Part shown: one piece after another, positions 1 through 6,865 of the stretch
How the letters are laid out: each line of letters opens with the position of its first letter
Position numbering within the stretch: position 1 is the stretch's first letter
Assembly: GCA_903901905.1 (NCBI GenBank)
Contig: CAIUSQ010000311.1
Coordinates: forward strand, 1 to 8,486
Source: an uncultured Actinomycetes bacterium
GTDB lineage: Bacteria > Actinomycetota > Actinomycetes > Nanopelagicales > Nanopelagicaceae
DNA length: 8,486 nucleotides
Direction of reading: 5' to 3'
The notes under the pieces: model-generated
Told to the model about the DNA's origin: nothing
The model's input: the letters and a program-made list of their open reading frames with translations, nothing else
Database searches by the model: none
Program-made: the position numbers and the translations under genes

Positions 1-101
1 ATAGCTAGCAGAGAGATAAGTTTAGGGTTAGCCTCTAATAAGACAACGCCAAACATTTTAGCTAATAAAAACTCTATGCTAGTAAAGAGATTGAAAAATG
101 A
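1..101. other. Intergenic region after ftsQ, presumed ftsZ leader
   Basis: About 100 AT-rich bases lie between the ftsQ stop and the window edge, the only stretch of the window not assigned to a gene. In Actinobacteria the next gene is normally ftsZ, and the ftsQ-ftsZ gap often holds dedicated ftsZ promoters (well established in Streptomyces). No FtsZ N-terminus is recognisable here, so its start would lie beyond the edge. No strong terminator hairpin is present; the stems visible are 4-5 bp and AT-rich. The ftsQ frame stays open past its stop to the edge (33 codons, with an ATG at 54-56), but no ribosome site or homology supports a gene. Confidence 0.6.
19..46 (-). promoter_or_regulatory. 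Candidate promoter for ftsZ
   Basis: On the minus strand TTGTCT (41-46) and TAAACT (19-24) are separated by 16 bases, each matching four of six bases of the housekeeping -35 and -10 consensus. Position in the ftsQ-ftsZ gap agrees with where Actinobacteria place ftsZ promoters. In AT-rich DNA such matches arise easily by chance, so this is a weak prediction. Confidence 0.22.
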
Positions 102-815
102 TTATTTTGAAATTCTTGCACCACTTAGTGACTTCGACATTGAGTTTAAGGGTTTACCCAAAGATGTTGATAAGAAGTATGAGATCGGTGCATGTGGAGC
201 CGAAAGATCAATTTTAGTTATCTTTTTATTTTCGGGCAGGGCAAGAATCCTTCGATACACCCTGGTTTTCAACTCATTTTCACTGTTTATCCCCCACTTA
301 ACTTCAAGGATTCGATCTCCTTCTGCCAATTGCAGGTCGAGTGAACCTGAGTTCTGCACCTTGATGAACTGCAATGTTTGGCTTAACTGTGAATCTAGAG
401 AGCCAAGGAGTTCAACAGCTTTTAAAGCCGAGGCTGCATTGATCGCCTGGATCTGAATAAGGTCGGAAGGGCTACCATTTTGAAGTTGAAAGCTCTTTCC
501 CTCTGCATCAAATGCTTTTCCGTTATACAGAGCAACCGGGGTCCGCTCGAGAATTCGTATCGTTACTTTTCCGCTAATCCAATCTCGCGATACTTCGGCT
601 TTTTTGACCCACGATAAATTCTCAAACTTAGTTGCAATTACTTTGGGTTGGGTTCGAGCTAATTTTTCACCTTTTATAACCCCGGGATTTACATTTAATC
701 GTGAACCAATAATTTCAACTGAACTAACGGTAAATAATGATGAGTATCCCAGAGCATATGTTGCGCCGACAATAACTAAAAATGGCAAGCCTATTAATGT
801 TAAGCGTCTTCTCAT
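102..815 (-). CDS. ftsQ: FtsQ/DivIB divisome protein (single-span, POTRA domain)
   Basis: This 237-residue bitopic protein connects early and late divisome proteins (in other bacteria through FtsB and FtsL). Only four residues (MRRR) precede the membrane segment at about 7-24. An extracytoplasmic POTRA domain follows (about 27-93): LFTVSSVEIIGS at 27-38, a segment around 65-82 ending in the SRDWISGKV stretch, and ILERTPVA at 88-95, a conserved FtsQ signature. The beta domain runs from there to about IDLSAPHAP (202-210), a common end point of actinobacterial FtsQ; a further 27 residues, rich in Ser and Lys, follow. The start is fixed by the murC TAA, which lies directly upstream in the same frame. 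The ribosome site is weak (AAAGGCGA, about ten bases away). Identification rests on domain pattern and position after murC; overall sequence is divergent, as usual for FtsQ. Confidence 0.92.
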   Translation of the reverse strand: MRRRLTLIGLPFLVIVGATYALGYSSLFTVSSVEIIGSRLNVNPGVIKGEKLARTQPKVIATKFENLSWVKKAEVSRDWISGKVTIRILERTPVALYNGKAFDAEGKSFQLQNGSPSDLIQIQAINAASALKAVELLGSLDSQLSQTLQFIKVQNSGSLDLQLAEGDRILEVKWGINSENELKTRVYRRILALPENKKITKIDLSAPHAPISYFLSTSLGKPLNSMSKSLSGARISK

Positions 816-2207
816 TTAAGAAAATCGCCTTTGTAAGCCTTCTACAATGATTGGTGCTAGTGAACTTACATCTCCTGCACCAAGTGTCATGATCACATCA
901 CCTGGTTGGGCTGAAGCAACTACCGAATCCGTTACTTCTACAAAGTTAGGTATGTACTCTCCTCTAACCATTTTGGAGGTGATGAGTCTGGATGTAACCC
1001 CTTCGATTGGCTTCTCACTTGCGGCGTATATCTCTAAAACAATCGCGCGATCTGCTTTGTCTAACGCTTCTGAAAATCTTGGCGCAAATGCACGAGTGCG
1101 TGAAAAACGATGTGGCTGAAATACGACTATCAATCGGCCATCTGCTGCGAACCGACGGGCCGCTTCTAGCGTTACTTGTATTTCAGTTGGATGGTGTCCA
1201 TAGTCATCGATAACTCGTATCCCGTTGACCGTGCCCTTCAACTCAAACCTTCTTCCAGTTCCCCGAAACATTCCAAGGCCTGCCAAAAGTTGTGCCGCTG
1301 GCATCGCTAACTTCAAACCCGTTGCTAATACTGACGCTGCATTAAGTAAGTTATGTTGGCCAGGAACTTGAAGTTCAATAATGCCAATCATTTTTCCATG
1401 CCAGATCGCTCGTGCTCTAGAACTCATCGCCAAAAGCTCTATCTGATCTATGTGCAGATCTGCTGTTTCACTTAAACCATATGAAATCTGTTCGAGTCCC
1501 GATTTAGATACTTCAATTGCAAGCCGCTTAGCCCCTGAATCATCTGCGCAATAAACAAGGAAGCCCTCTTTTTGAATGGTCTCTGCAAAATCCACAAATG
1601 CTTTGTCCACTGCCTCTGGGGTCTCGAAGAAATCAACGTGATCGTGCTCGATATTGGTCACTATTGCCCCAAATGGTCGATACTCAATAAACGATCCATC
1701 TGATTCATCTGCCTCGGCCACAAATATTTCACCAGTCCCACGGTGGGCATTCGAACCAGAGGCCGTAATGTTTCCACCAATCGCAAAAGAAGGATCGGCC
1801 GAACAAGCTTGTAGCGCAACGGCTAACATTGATGAGGTCGTTGTTTTACCGTGAGTACCCACAACTGCAATACTTTTGGACTCTGACATCAAGATTGACA
1901 ACGCAGAGGCGCGAGTTATCACCTGAAGTTCCAACTCTTCAGCACGGATGCGCTCTACATTGTTCATTGAAATGGCGTTGGAATAGACGACTAAATCTGC
2001 ACCATCCACATTTTCTGAAGCATGTGAAGTTGATATTTTTGCCCCCAAGGCAACGAGGGCGGAAATTACCGAAGAATCCTTTGTGTCCGAACCAGTAACT
2101 GTAATCTCATGCGTTAAAGCAATTCGAGCCAATCCACTCATGCCGGCACCGCCAATGCCGATAAAGTGAATACGTTTACCAACTAAGGCTGAAAGTGTTG
2201 GCTTCAT
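816..2207 (-). CDS. murC: MurC, UDP-MurNAc:L-alanine ligase
   Basis: This 463-residue cytoplasmic enzyme makes the first peptide addition, joining L-Ala to UDP-MurNAc with ATP. The N-terminal nucleotide-fold domain has FIGIGGAGMSGLA (15-27). The central domain has the ATP loop GTHGKTTT (117-124), EADESDGSF (165-173) and NIEHDHVD (185-192), the MurC form of the Mur ligase signature. The C-terminal domain has DDYGHHPTEI (334-343), FQPHRFSRT (363-371) and LGAGD (442-446). All expected catalytic motifs are present and the length is normal. The ATG overlaps the murG TGA by 4 bases, and no strong Shine-Dalgarno is seen before it, so translation is probably coupled to murG. Its TAA is immediately followed by the ATG of ftsQ with no base between. 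No ddl or MurB domain is fused to it. Confidence 0.97.
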   Translation of the reverse strand: MKPTLSALVGKRIHFIGIGGAGMSGLARIALTHEITVTGSDTKDSSVISALVALGAKISTSHASENVDGADLVVYSNAISMNNVERIRAEELELQVITRASALSILMSESKSIAVVGTHGKTTTSSMLAVALQACSADPSFAIGGNITASGSNAHRGTGEIFVAEADESDGSFIEYRPFGAIVTNIEHDHVDFFETPEAVDKAFVDFAETIQKEGFLVYCADDSGAKRLAIEVSKSGLEQISYGLSETADLHIDQIELLAMSSRARAIWHGKMIGIIELQVPGQHNLLNAASVLATGLKLAMPAAQLLAGLGMFRGTGRRFELKGTVNGIRVIDDYGHHPTEIQVTLEAARRFAADGRLIVVFQPHRFSRTRAFAPRFSEALDKADRAIVLEIYAASEKPIEGVTSRLITSKMVRGEYIPNFVEVTDSVVASAQPGDVIMTLGAGDVSSLAPIIVEGLQRRFS

Positions 2208-3280
2208 TTCTTTATTGCAAACTCTGCTAGAGCGGCGATTTTTTCCGCAGCCATGAGATCTTCTCCGCTGCCAGATACCGGCGATTTAGAGGACTCAATA
2301 ATGAGGTTGGCAAGGTTTTCTTTTACATACTTGGCATTAAATAGTTTTTGATCAATAACTCTTGCTCTTCCAGCGATAACAAGGCTTGTGGCATTAACTA
2401 ACTGTTCACCATTTCCGACTGGTAGAGGCACGAAAAGAGCGTAACGGCCGAGAGCGCGGAATTCACTACAGGTGACCGCGCCACTTCGCCCAATAATTAA
2501 ATCAGCGGCCAAATACGCATCTGCCATCTGCTCTACATATGAAACTGCTTTATAGCCGCCCATTGATGCTGGCAATTGATTTAGACGACCTACAGAGTGA
2601 AGAACACTGAACCCATTTTTTTGAAAGAATTCCACGCACTCCTTGATCACGGTGTTGATCGCGACCGATCCTTGCGATCCTCCCATGATAAAAATGAATG
2701 GATCCTTAGGTGAAATGCCTAAACGTGCCTTAGCTTCGGCGCGGGCCGCTGCCCAATCTTTTTTTGCATTTTCAAATGAAGAGGCAACATCTAATCTCAA
2801 TGGAAGTCCCGCCAAAAGAGCGTTAGAGAATTTCCCCTTATCAACTGGATGAGCAACTGCTAAATGTGGAGTGAGCAGAACTCCAACTTTGTTTGCCCAG
2901 CCTGGTTTGGCATTTGCTTCGTGAATAACTATTGGAATCCCTAAACTGCGTGCTGCTAGATAAGCGGGCGCACTTACATATCCACCAAATCCAATCAATA
3001 GCTCTGAATCGGTAAGAATCTTTCGACACGAGAATATAGATGAAAGCAGATCAAAAGGCATTTTTAGCCATGAGAAAGAAGGTCGTCTAGCAATAGCAAC
3101 TTTTGGAATTAATCTTAACTCAAAACCAGCCTCTGGAATGAGAGTTGTTTCTAGGCCTTTAGCAGTTCCAATAAACAAACATTTATCTGAAGGATGGAGT
3201 TTTTTCCATTCACGCGCTACAGCTAGAGCAGGTTGTATGTGACCTGCCGTTCCTCCACCTGCAAAAACTACTGTAGCCAT
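2204..3280 (-). CDS. murG: MurG, UDP-GlcNAc:lipid I GlcNAc transferase (lipid II synthase)
   Basis: This 358-residue peripheral membrane glycosyltransferase of the GT-B fold adds GlcNAc to lipid I on the cytoplasmic face. The N-terminal domain opens with FAGGGTAGHIQPALAVA (6-22), including the glycine-rich loop that contacts lipid I phosphate, followed by GFGGYVSAP (98-106) and HEANAKPGWANK (120-131). The C-terminal UDP-GlcNAc-binding domain has MGGSQGS (199-205), SGAVTCSE (266-273) and VPLPVGNGEQ (284-293), with the ribose/uracil-contacting Glu and Gln in place. The GNGEQ form is typical of Actinobacteria as I recall them. An AAGGGG site (3287-3292) six bases before the ATG is the clearest ribosome site in the window and supports this start. 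The gene overlaps ftsW by 13 bases and murC by 4 (ATGA). Confidence 0.97.
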   Translation of the reverse strand: MATVVFAGGGTAGHIQPALAVAREWKKLHPSDKCLFIGTAKGLETTLIPEAGFELRLIPKVAIARRPSFSWLKMPFDLLSSIFSCRKILTDSELLIGFGGYVSAPAYLAARSLGIPIVIHEANAKPGWANKVGVLLTPHLAVAHPVDKGKFSNALLAGLPLRLDVASSFENAKKDWAAARAEAKARLGISPKDPFIFIMGGSQGSVAINTVIKECVEFFQKNGFSVLHSVGRLNQLPASMGGYKAVSYVEQMADAYLAADLIIGRSGAVTCSEFRALGRYALFVPLPVGNGEQLVNATSLVIAGRARVIDQKLFNAKYVKENLANLIIESSKSPVSGSGEDLMAAEKIAALAEFAIKK

Positions 3281-4434
3281 TTGTTACCCCTTGCTTGTAA
3301 CTCTTTATAGATCTGAGGGTCACGTCGAGCCGCACCAAGTACAAAACCAATAGCCATATACGTTGCAATTAGCGAAGAGCCGCCGTATGAAAGCAGTGGC
3401 AGAGTCACACCAACTACAGGAAGAACACTTATTGCTGATCCAATATTGAGAACTGTTTGAATGCCAATCCAGCAACCAATTCCTGATCCAACATATCTGA
3501 CCATTGGATCTTGAGCTCGCATGGCAATCTTAAAAATTGAGAAAAGGAGAATGCTTATTGAAAATAGCGTCGCTAAGGTTCCAAATAATCCTAACTCTTC
3601 ACCAATTACCGAAAATATGAAATCAGTATGAGCTTCGGCGAGATTTCCCCATTTTTGACGAGATGCGCCTAAACCAACGCCAAAGAATCCTCCACTAGCC
3701 AAACCTAAAAGACTATGCGCAGGTTGCCAACCATAGAGCTTGTACTGATCCTCAGCGAATGGATTTAGAAAAGCGATGAATCTTTGCACTCTATAAGGAG
3801 ATGTCAAAACGAGAATAGCCAAACTTAAAAAACCTGCGCTAAGCACAACACCGAATACCCGTAGCTTTAGTCCTGAAACCCAGAGGAGTCCTATCAGAAT
3901 AAATCCGAAGACAGATGCGCTTCCTAAATCATTTCCAGCCAAGATTAGAACCATACACAGGAAGAATGCAGGGGTAATTAAGGCTAAGACATTGGAGTGA
4001 ATTCGACCAGATCGCTCGTGCTTTGCCAGTACATAGCCAGCCCATAGAATCATTAAAAATTTAGCAAATTCACTTGGTTGAATGATAATAAAACCTAAAC
4101 TCAACCAGTTTTGATTTCCACTGGTTGAATTACCAAAAATTTGAACAAATAAAAGCATTACAACTGAGATCAAAACTCCGCCGCGAGCAATGGTTTTCCA
4201 ATGTACAAGCGAGATTCTTGAAAGTACCCAGGCCATAGGAATTGAAAAGAGTAAAAAGATCAATTGACGAGCTGCAATGGCATAAGTTGAACCTGTATTT
4301 CCTAAAGAATCAATCGAGGAGGCTGAAAAAACCATGATCAGGCCTAGAAGACTCAGCAACATTGTGCTTCCGGCCAGCATGTAATAGAGATTGACTGGTT
4401 TTGTAAAAAGGTTTTCTTTTCTTTTAGTTTGCAT
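3268..4434 (-). CDS. ftsW: FtsW, SEDS-family septal peptidoglycan glycosyltransferase
   Basis: This 388-residue membrane protein of the SEDS family polymerises lipid II at the division septum together with its class B penicillin-binding partner (FtsI, expected upstream of murE, outside the window). About ten hydrophobic segments are visible, beginning near residue 18. Family motifs include NQNWL (107-111), QPSEFAK (119-125), NDLGSA (168-173), EAHTDFIF (267-274), GEELG (278-282) and LPVVGVTLPLLSYGGSS (338-354). Asp271 in EAHTDF matches the essential SEDS aspartate (Asp297 of E. coli FtsW). FtsW is preferred over its elongation paralogue RodA because of the position between murD and murG and the EAHTDF motif. 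The C-terminal tail after the last segment is only about 18 residues. The gene overlaps murD by 11 and murG by 13 bases, and has no clear Shine-Dalgarno. Confidence 0.96.
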   Translation of the reverse strand: MQTKRKENLFTKPVNLYYMLAGSTMLLSLLGLIMVFSASSIDSLGNTGSTYAIAARQLIFLLFSIPMAWVLSRISLVHWKTIARGGVLISVVMLLFVQIFGNSTSGNQNWLSLGFIIIQPSEFAKFLMILWAGYVLAKHERSGRIHSNVLALITPAFFLCMVLILAGNDLGSASVFGFILIGLLWVSGLKLRVFGVVLSAGFLSLAILVLTSPYRVQRFIAFLNPFAEDQYKLYGWQPAHSLLGLASGGFFGVGLGASRQKWGNLAEAHTDFIFSVIGEELGLFGTLATLFSISILLFSIFKIAMRAQDPMVRYVGSGIGCWIGIQTVLNIGSAISVLPVVGVTLPLLSYGGSSLIATYMAIGFVLGAARRDPQIYKELQARGNKWLQ

Positions 4435-5803
4435 GTGACACCAATTTCTTCACAGCTGCGGCAAATCGATCCCCTCGATCTGCATAAGAGACAAACTGGT
4501 CCATCGATGCGCAAGCTGGAGCCAAAACAACGCTATCTCCTGAAGTGGCAAAACCTAATGCATGGGTTACTACCTGCTCCATTAGTGAATTATCTGCTTG
4601 GCCCCTTACGTGGCCACTTGGTGTTTCAACTTTCACCCTAGGAACTTCTGGGGCAAATTTCTGTAAAGCGTTCTCAATTAAAATTGAATCTTGGCCGATT
4701 AATATCGCTGCCTTCATTCGGCCTTTACAGCGTTGAACCAAATCTTCCATGTCGGCGCCTTTTGCTAAACCGCCAGCAATCCAAACAACTGATAAGTGCG
4801 AATTTAATGAGGCAATTGCAGAATGTGGATTTGTTGCCTTCGAATCATCAACCCAGGATATGGAATCCTTTTCTAGGATTAGTTCTATCCGGTGTCTTCC
4901 CGGCCTAAAATCTTGCAATGCTTTTTGAATTACTACATGTGGAACATTAATTGATAGAGCTAGAGCGGCTGCAGCCATAGCATTTGAGACATTGTGAGGA
5001 ATTGTTGGTTTTACATCGCTAATCTCACAGATCATTTGAGCTTCCTTTGGATCAGAGACAAAGCAGCGATCAACAACTAACTCTTCAACAACTCCAATTT
5101 CACCAGGGGCCGGAGTATTGAGCGAGAAAAAAACTTTACGCCCCTTCCAGGAGGAAGAACGCGTGATGACTTCTCCGTCGTCTGCATTGAGGACGGAGAT
5201 CTCACTTTTTTCAAGTAGAGACAATTTTGCTTGCGCGTACATCTCAAAACTGCCGTGCCAATCAATATGATCATGTGCAATATTTAAAATTGCCGAACTG
5301 TGAAACTGCGCCGTCTTGGCCCAATGCAGTTGAAAGCTTGAAAGTTCCAGAACCAAAAACTCAAAGGGATCTACTTGATCGACTGCATCTATGACCGTCT
5401 CCCCTAGGTTGCCACAGGCCTTTGCTTTTAATCCAGCCGTCTGCAAAATCTTTGCAACCATCTCCACAGTAGTTGTTTTTCCGTTAGTTCCGGTGATCGC
5501 TAACCATTTCTGATGTGGAGCAATCTCAGACTTTAGCTGCCATGCCAAATCAACTTCGTTTAATACCTCTAAATCACTACCTAACGCTTCGACCAATAAA
5601 GGATGATCTAATTTCCAACCTGGTGAGACAACTACTGCATCAAATTTTTTGAGATCTATTCCATCGGTTTTAATGCCTGCATCAGAGTAATCATCTGCAA
5701 TTGTGACTTTTCCTCCACGCGATTTCAGCGAACGCTCAACTGAAAGCCCCGTGACACCAGCTCCTAGGATAAGGAACTTCTTGTTAGCTATGTTGGAATC
5801 CAT
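4424..5803 (-). CDS. murD: MurD, UDP-MurNAc-L-Ala:D-glutamate ligase
   Basis: This 459-residue cytoplasmic ligase adds D-glutamate to UDP-MurNAc-L-Ala. The N-terminal Rossmann-like domain starts with LILGAGVTGLS (11-21) and contains SPGWKLDHPLL (60-70), the MurD substrate-binding segment. The central domain has the ATP loop GTNGKTTT (105-112), ELSSFQL (153-159) and DHIDWHG (178-184), with Lys193 at the expected carbamylation position. The C-terminal domain carries DDSKATN (319-325), GGLAKG (344-349) and APACASMDQF (428-437), which separate MurD from the other Mur ligases. The start is the ATG three bases after the mraY stop; no strong Shine-Dalgarno is seen, only a G-rich GGGTGG stretch about a dozen bases upstream, so coupling to mraY is likely. 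Its last 11 bases overlap ftsW. Length is slightly above the E. coli enzyme, with nothing missing. Confidence 0.97.
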   Translation of the reverse strand: MDSNIANKKFLILGAGVTGLSVERSLKSRGGKVTIADDYSDAGIKTDGIDLKKFDAVVVSPGWKLDHPLLVEALGSDLEVLNEVDLAWQLKSEIAPHQKWLAITGTNGKTTTVEMVAKILQTAGLKAKACGNLGETVIDAVDQVDPFEFLVLELSSFQLHWAKTAQFHSSAILNIAHDHIDWHGSFEMYAQAKLSLLEKSEISVLNADDGEVITRSSSWKGRKVFFSLNTPAPGEIGVVEELVVDRCFVSDPKEAQMICEISDVKPTIPHNVSNAMAAAALALSINVPHVVIQKALQDFRPGRHRIELILEKDSISWVDDSKATNPHSAIASLNSHLSVVWIAGGLAKGADMEDLVQRCKGRMKAAILIGQDSILIENALQKFAPEVPRVKVETPSGHVRGQADNSLMEQVVTHALGFATSGDSVVLAPACASMDQFVSYADRGDRFAAAVKKLVSHAN

Positions 5804-5806
5804 GGA

Positions 5807-6865
5807 TTATTTCGCCACCCATTGTGCATAGAAGAGTCCAAGACCAAGGGCCACGGACAAACCTGAAATAATCCAGGATCGAATAACGATCGTTATCTCT
5901 TCCCAACCCTTTAATTCAAAGTGATGGTGCAATGGCGCCATTCTAAAAACTCTTTTACCACCGCTAATTTTGAAATAGAAAGTTTGTATCAGCACTGACA
6001 ATGTAATGATTACAAATAGACCGCCAAGTGGGATCAAAAGCAACTGAACACGCAGTGTGGCGGCAAAGGCTGCAATGGCACCACCCAAAGCAAGTGATCC
6101 GGTGTCACCCATCATGATTCTTGCTGGAGCCGTATTCCACCAAAGAAAACCAGTACATGCCCCTGCAAAAGCTGCAGCAAGCACTGCTAGATCAAGAGGA
6201 TCTCTGACTGCATAACAGCCAGCCGTTATTTCAGAACCACAACTTTGACCAAACTGCCAGACTCCAATTAAAACAAAGGCAAGAAAAACCATAATTGCTG
6301 CACCAATAGCTAAACCATCCAAACCATCGGTTAGATTCACACCGTTGCTTGCAGACAACACCATCAAGATAATCCAAAGAATTACAGCCGTTGTTCCAAG
6401 ATAAATACTTGTTTCCCGCACGCCCGATAAGTACTGTGAAATCGGAGTAAGTGAATACTCATTCATAAATTGCAGACCAAGGTAGGCAAAACCACCCGCT
6501 GCAAGCGCTTGACCCGTTAATTTGTAACGACCTTTGAGACCTCTTGAATTTTGTTTAGAAACTTTTAGCCAATCGTCAAGAAAGCCAATCACTCCCAAAG
6601 CAAGAACTAGAGCAATGACTAGCAACGCTGATGCTGTTACGGGAGTTAAAGTAACTAAGTGGGAGAAAAGGTAGCCAAGTATGGCTGCAAGAATGAAAAT
6701 GATTCCACCCATGGTTGGCGTTCCATGCTTTATGTGATGTGTGCTTGGACCATCATCACGAATAATTTGCCCAAATCCTTTTTTCACCAGGATGCGAATT
6801 AAAATCCGTGTTCCAAAAAGTGCAAAAACCAATCCAAACGCGCCTGATATGAGTATCTGTCTCAA
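5807..6865 (-). CDS. mraY: MraY, phospho-MurNAc-pentapeptide transferase (lipid I synthase), TTG start
   Basis: This 352-residue polytopic membrane enzyme transfers phospho-MurNAc-pentapeptide from UDP to undecaprenyl phosphate on the inner face of the membrane. About ten hydrophobic segments are visible. Signatures in order are DDGP (37-40), GTPTMGG (48-54), the paired aspartates of FLDDW (95-99), NLTDGLDGLA (177-186), MGDTGSLALG (252-261) and APLHHHFE (310-317), all on the cytoplasmic side in the family model. The start codon is TTG: a TGA lies in frame two codons upstream, the product then begins MRQILI as in other actinobacterial MraY proteins, and a GGAG site sits seven bases before it. 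The loop around 204-224, predicted to be extracytoplasmic, holds Cys209 and Cys217, followed by RDPLDLA. Only 3 bases separate its TAA from the murD ATG. Confidence 0.97.
   Translation of the reverse strand: MRQILISGAFGLVFALFGTRILIRILVKKGFGQIIRDDGPSTHHIKHGTPTMGGIIFILAAILGYLFSHLVTLTPVTASALLVIALVLALGVIGFLDDWLKVSKQNSRGLKGRYKLTGQALAAGGFAYLGLQFMNEYSLTPISQYLSGVRETSIYLGTTAVILWIILMVLSASNGVNLTDGLDGLAIGAAIMVFLAFVLIGVWQFGQSCGSEITAGCYAVRDPLDLAVLAAAFAGACTGFLWWNTAPARIMMGDTGSLALGGAIAAFAATLRVQLLLIPLGGLFVIITLSVLIQTFYFKISGGKRVFRMAPLHHHFELKGWEEITIVIRSWIISGLSVALGLGLFYAQWVAK

Noticed and set aside
21..30. TTTAGGGTTAG resembling a telomere repeat
   Set aside because: It is a single copy in a bacterial operon context and not a tandem array.
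56..90. Short inverted repeats (TTTTA/TAAAA at 56-70, CTCT/AGAG at 72-89) as a terminator after ftsQ
   Set aside because: Stems are only 4-5 bp, mostly A-T, and no GC-rich stem with a following T-run is present. Transcription probably continues into ftsZ.
76..456. Plus-strand open frame of 126 codons opposite the end of ftsQ
   Set aside because: Antisense to ftsQ with no recognisable fold and no ribosome site before its ATG. The minus-strand frame has a POTRA/FtsQ pattern and the correct operon position.
3268..4434. RodA instead of FtsW
   Set aside because: Location between murD and murG and the EAHTDF motif favour FtsW; RodA genes normally sit elsewhere next to a class B penicillin-binding protein.
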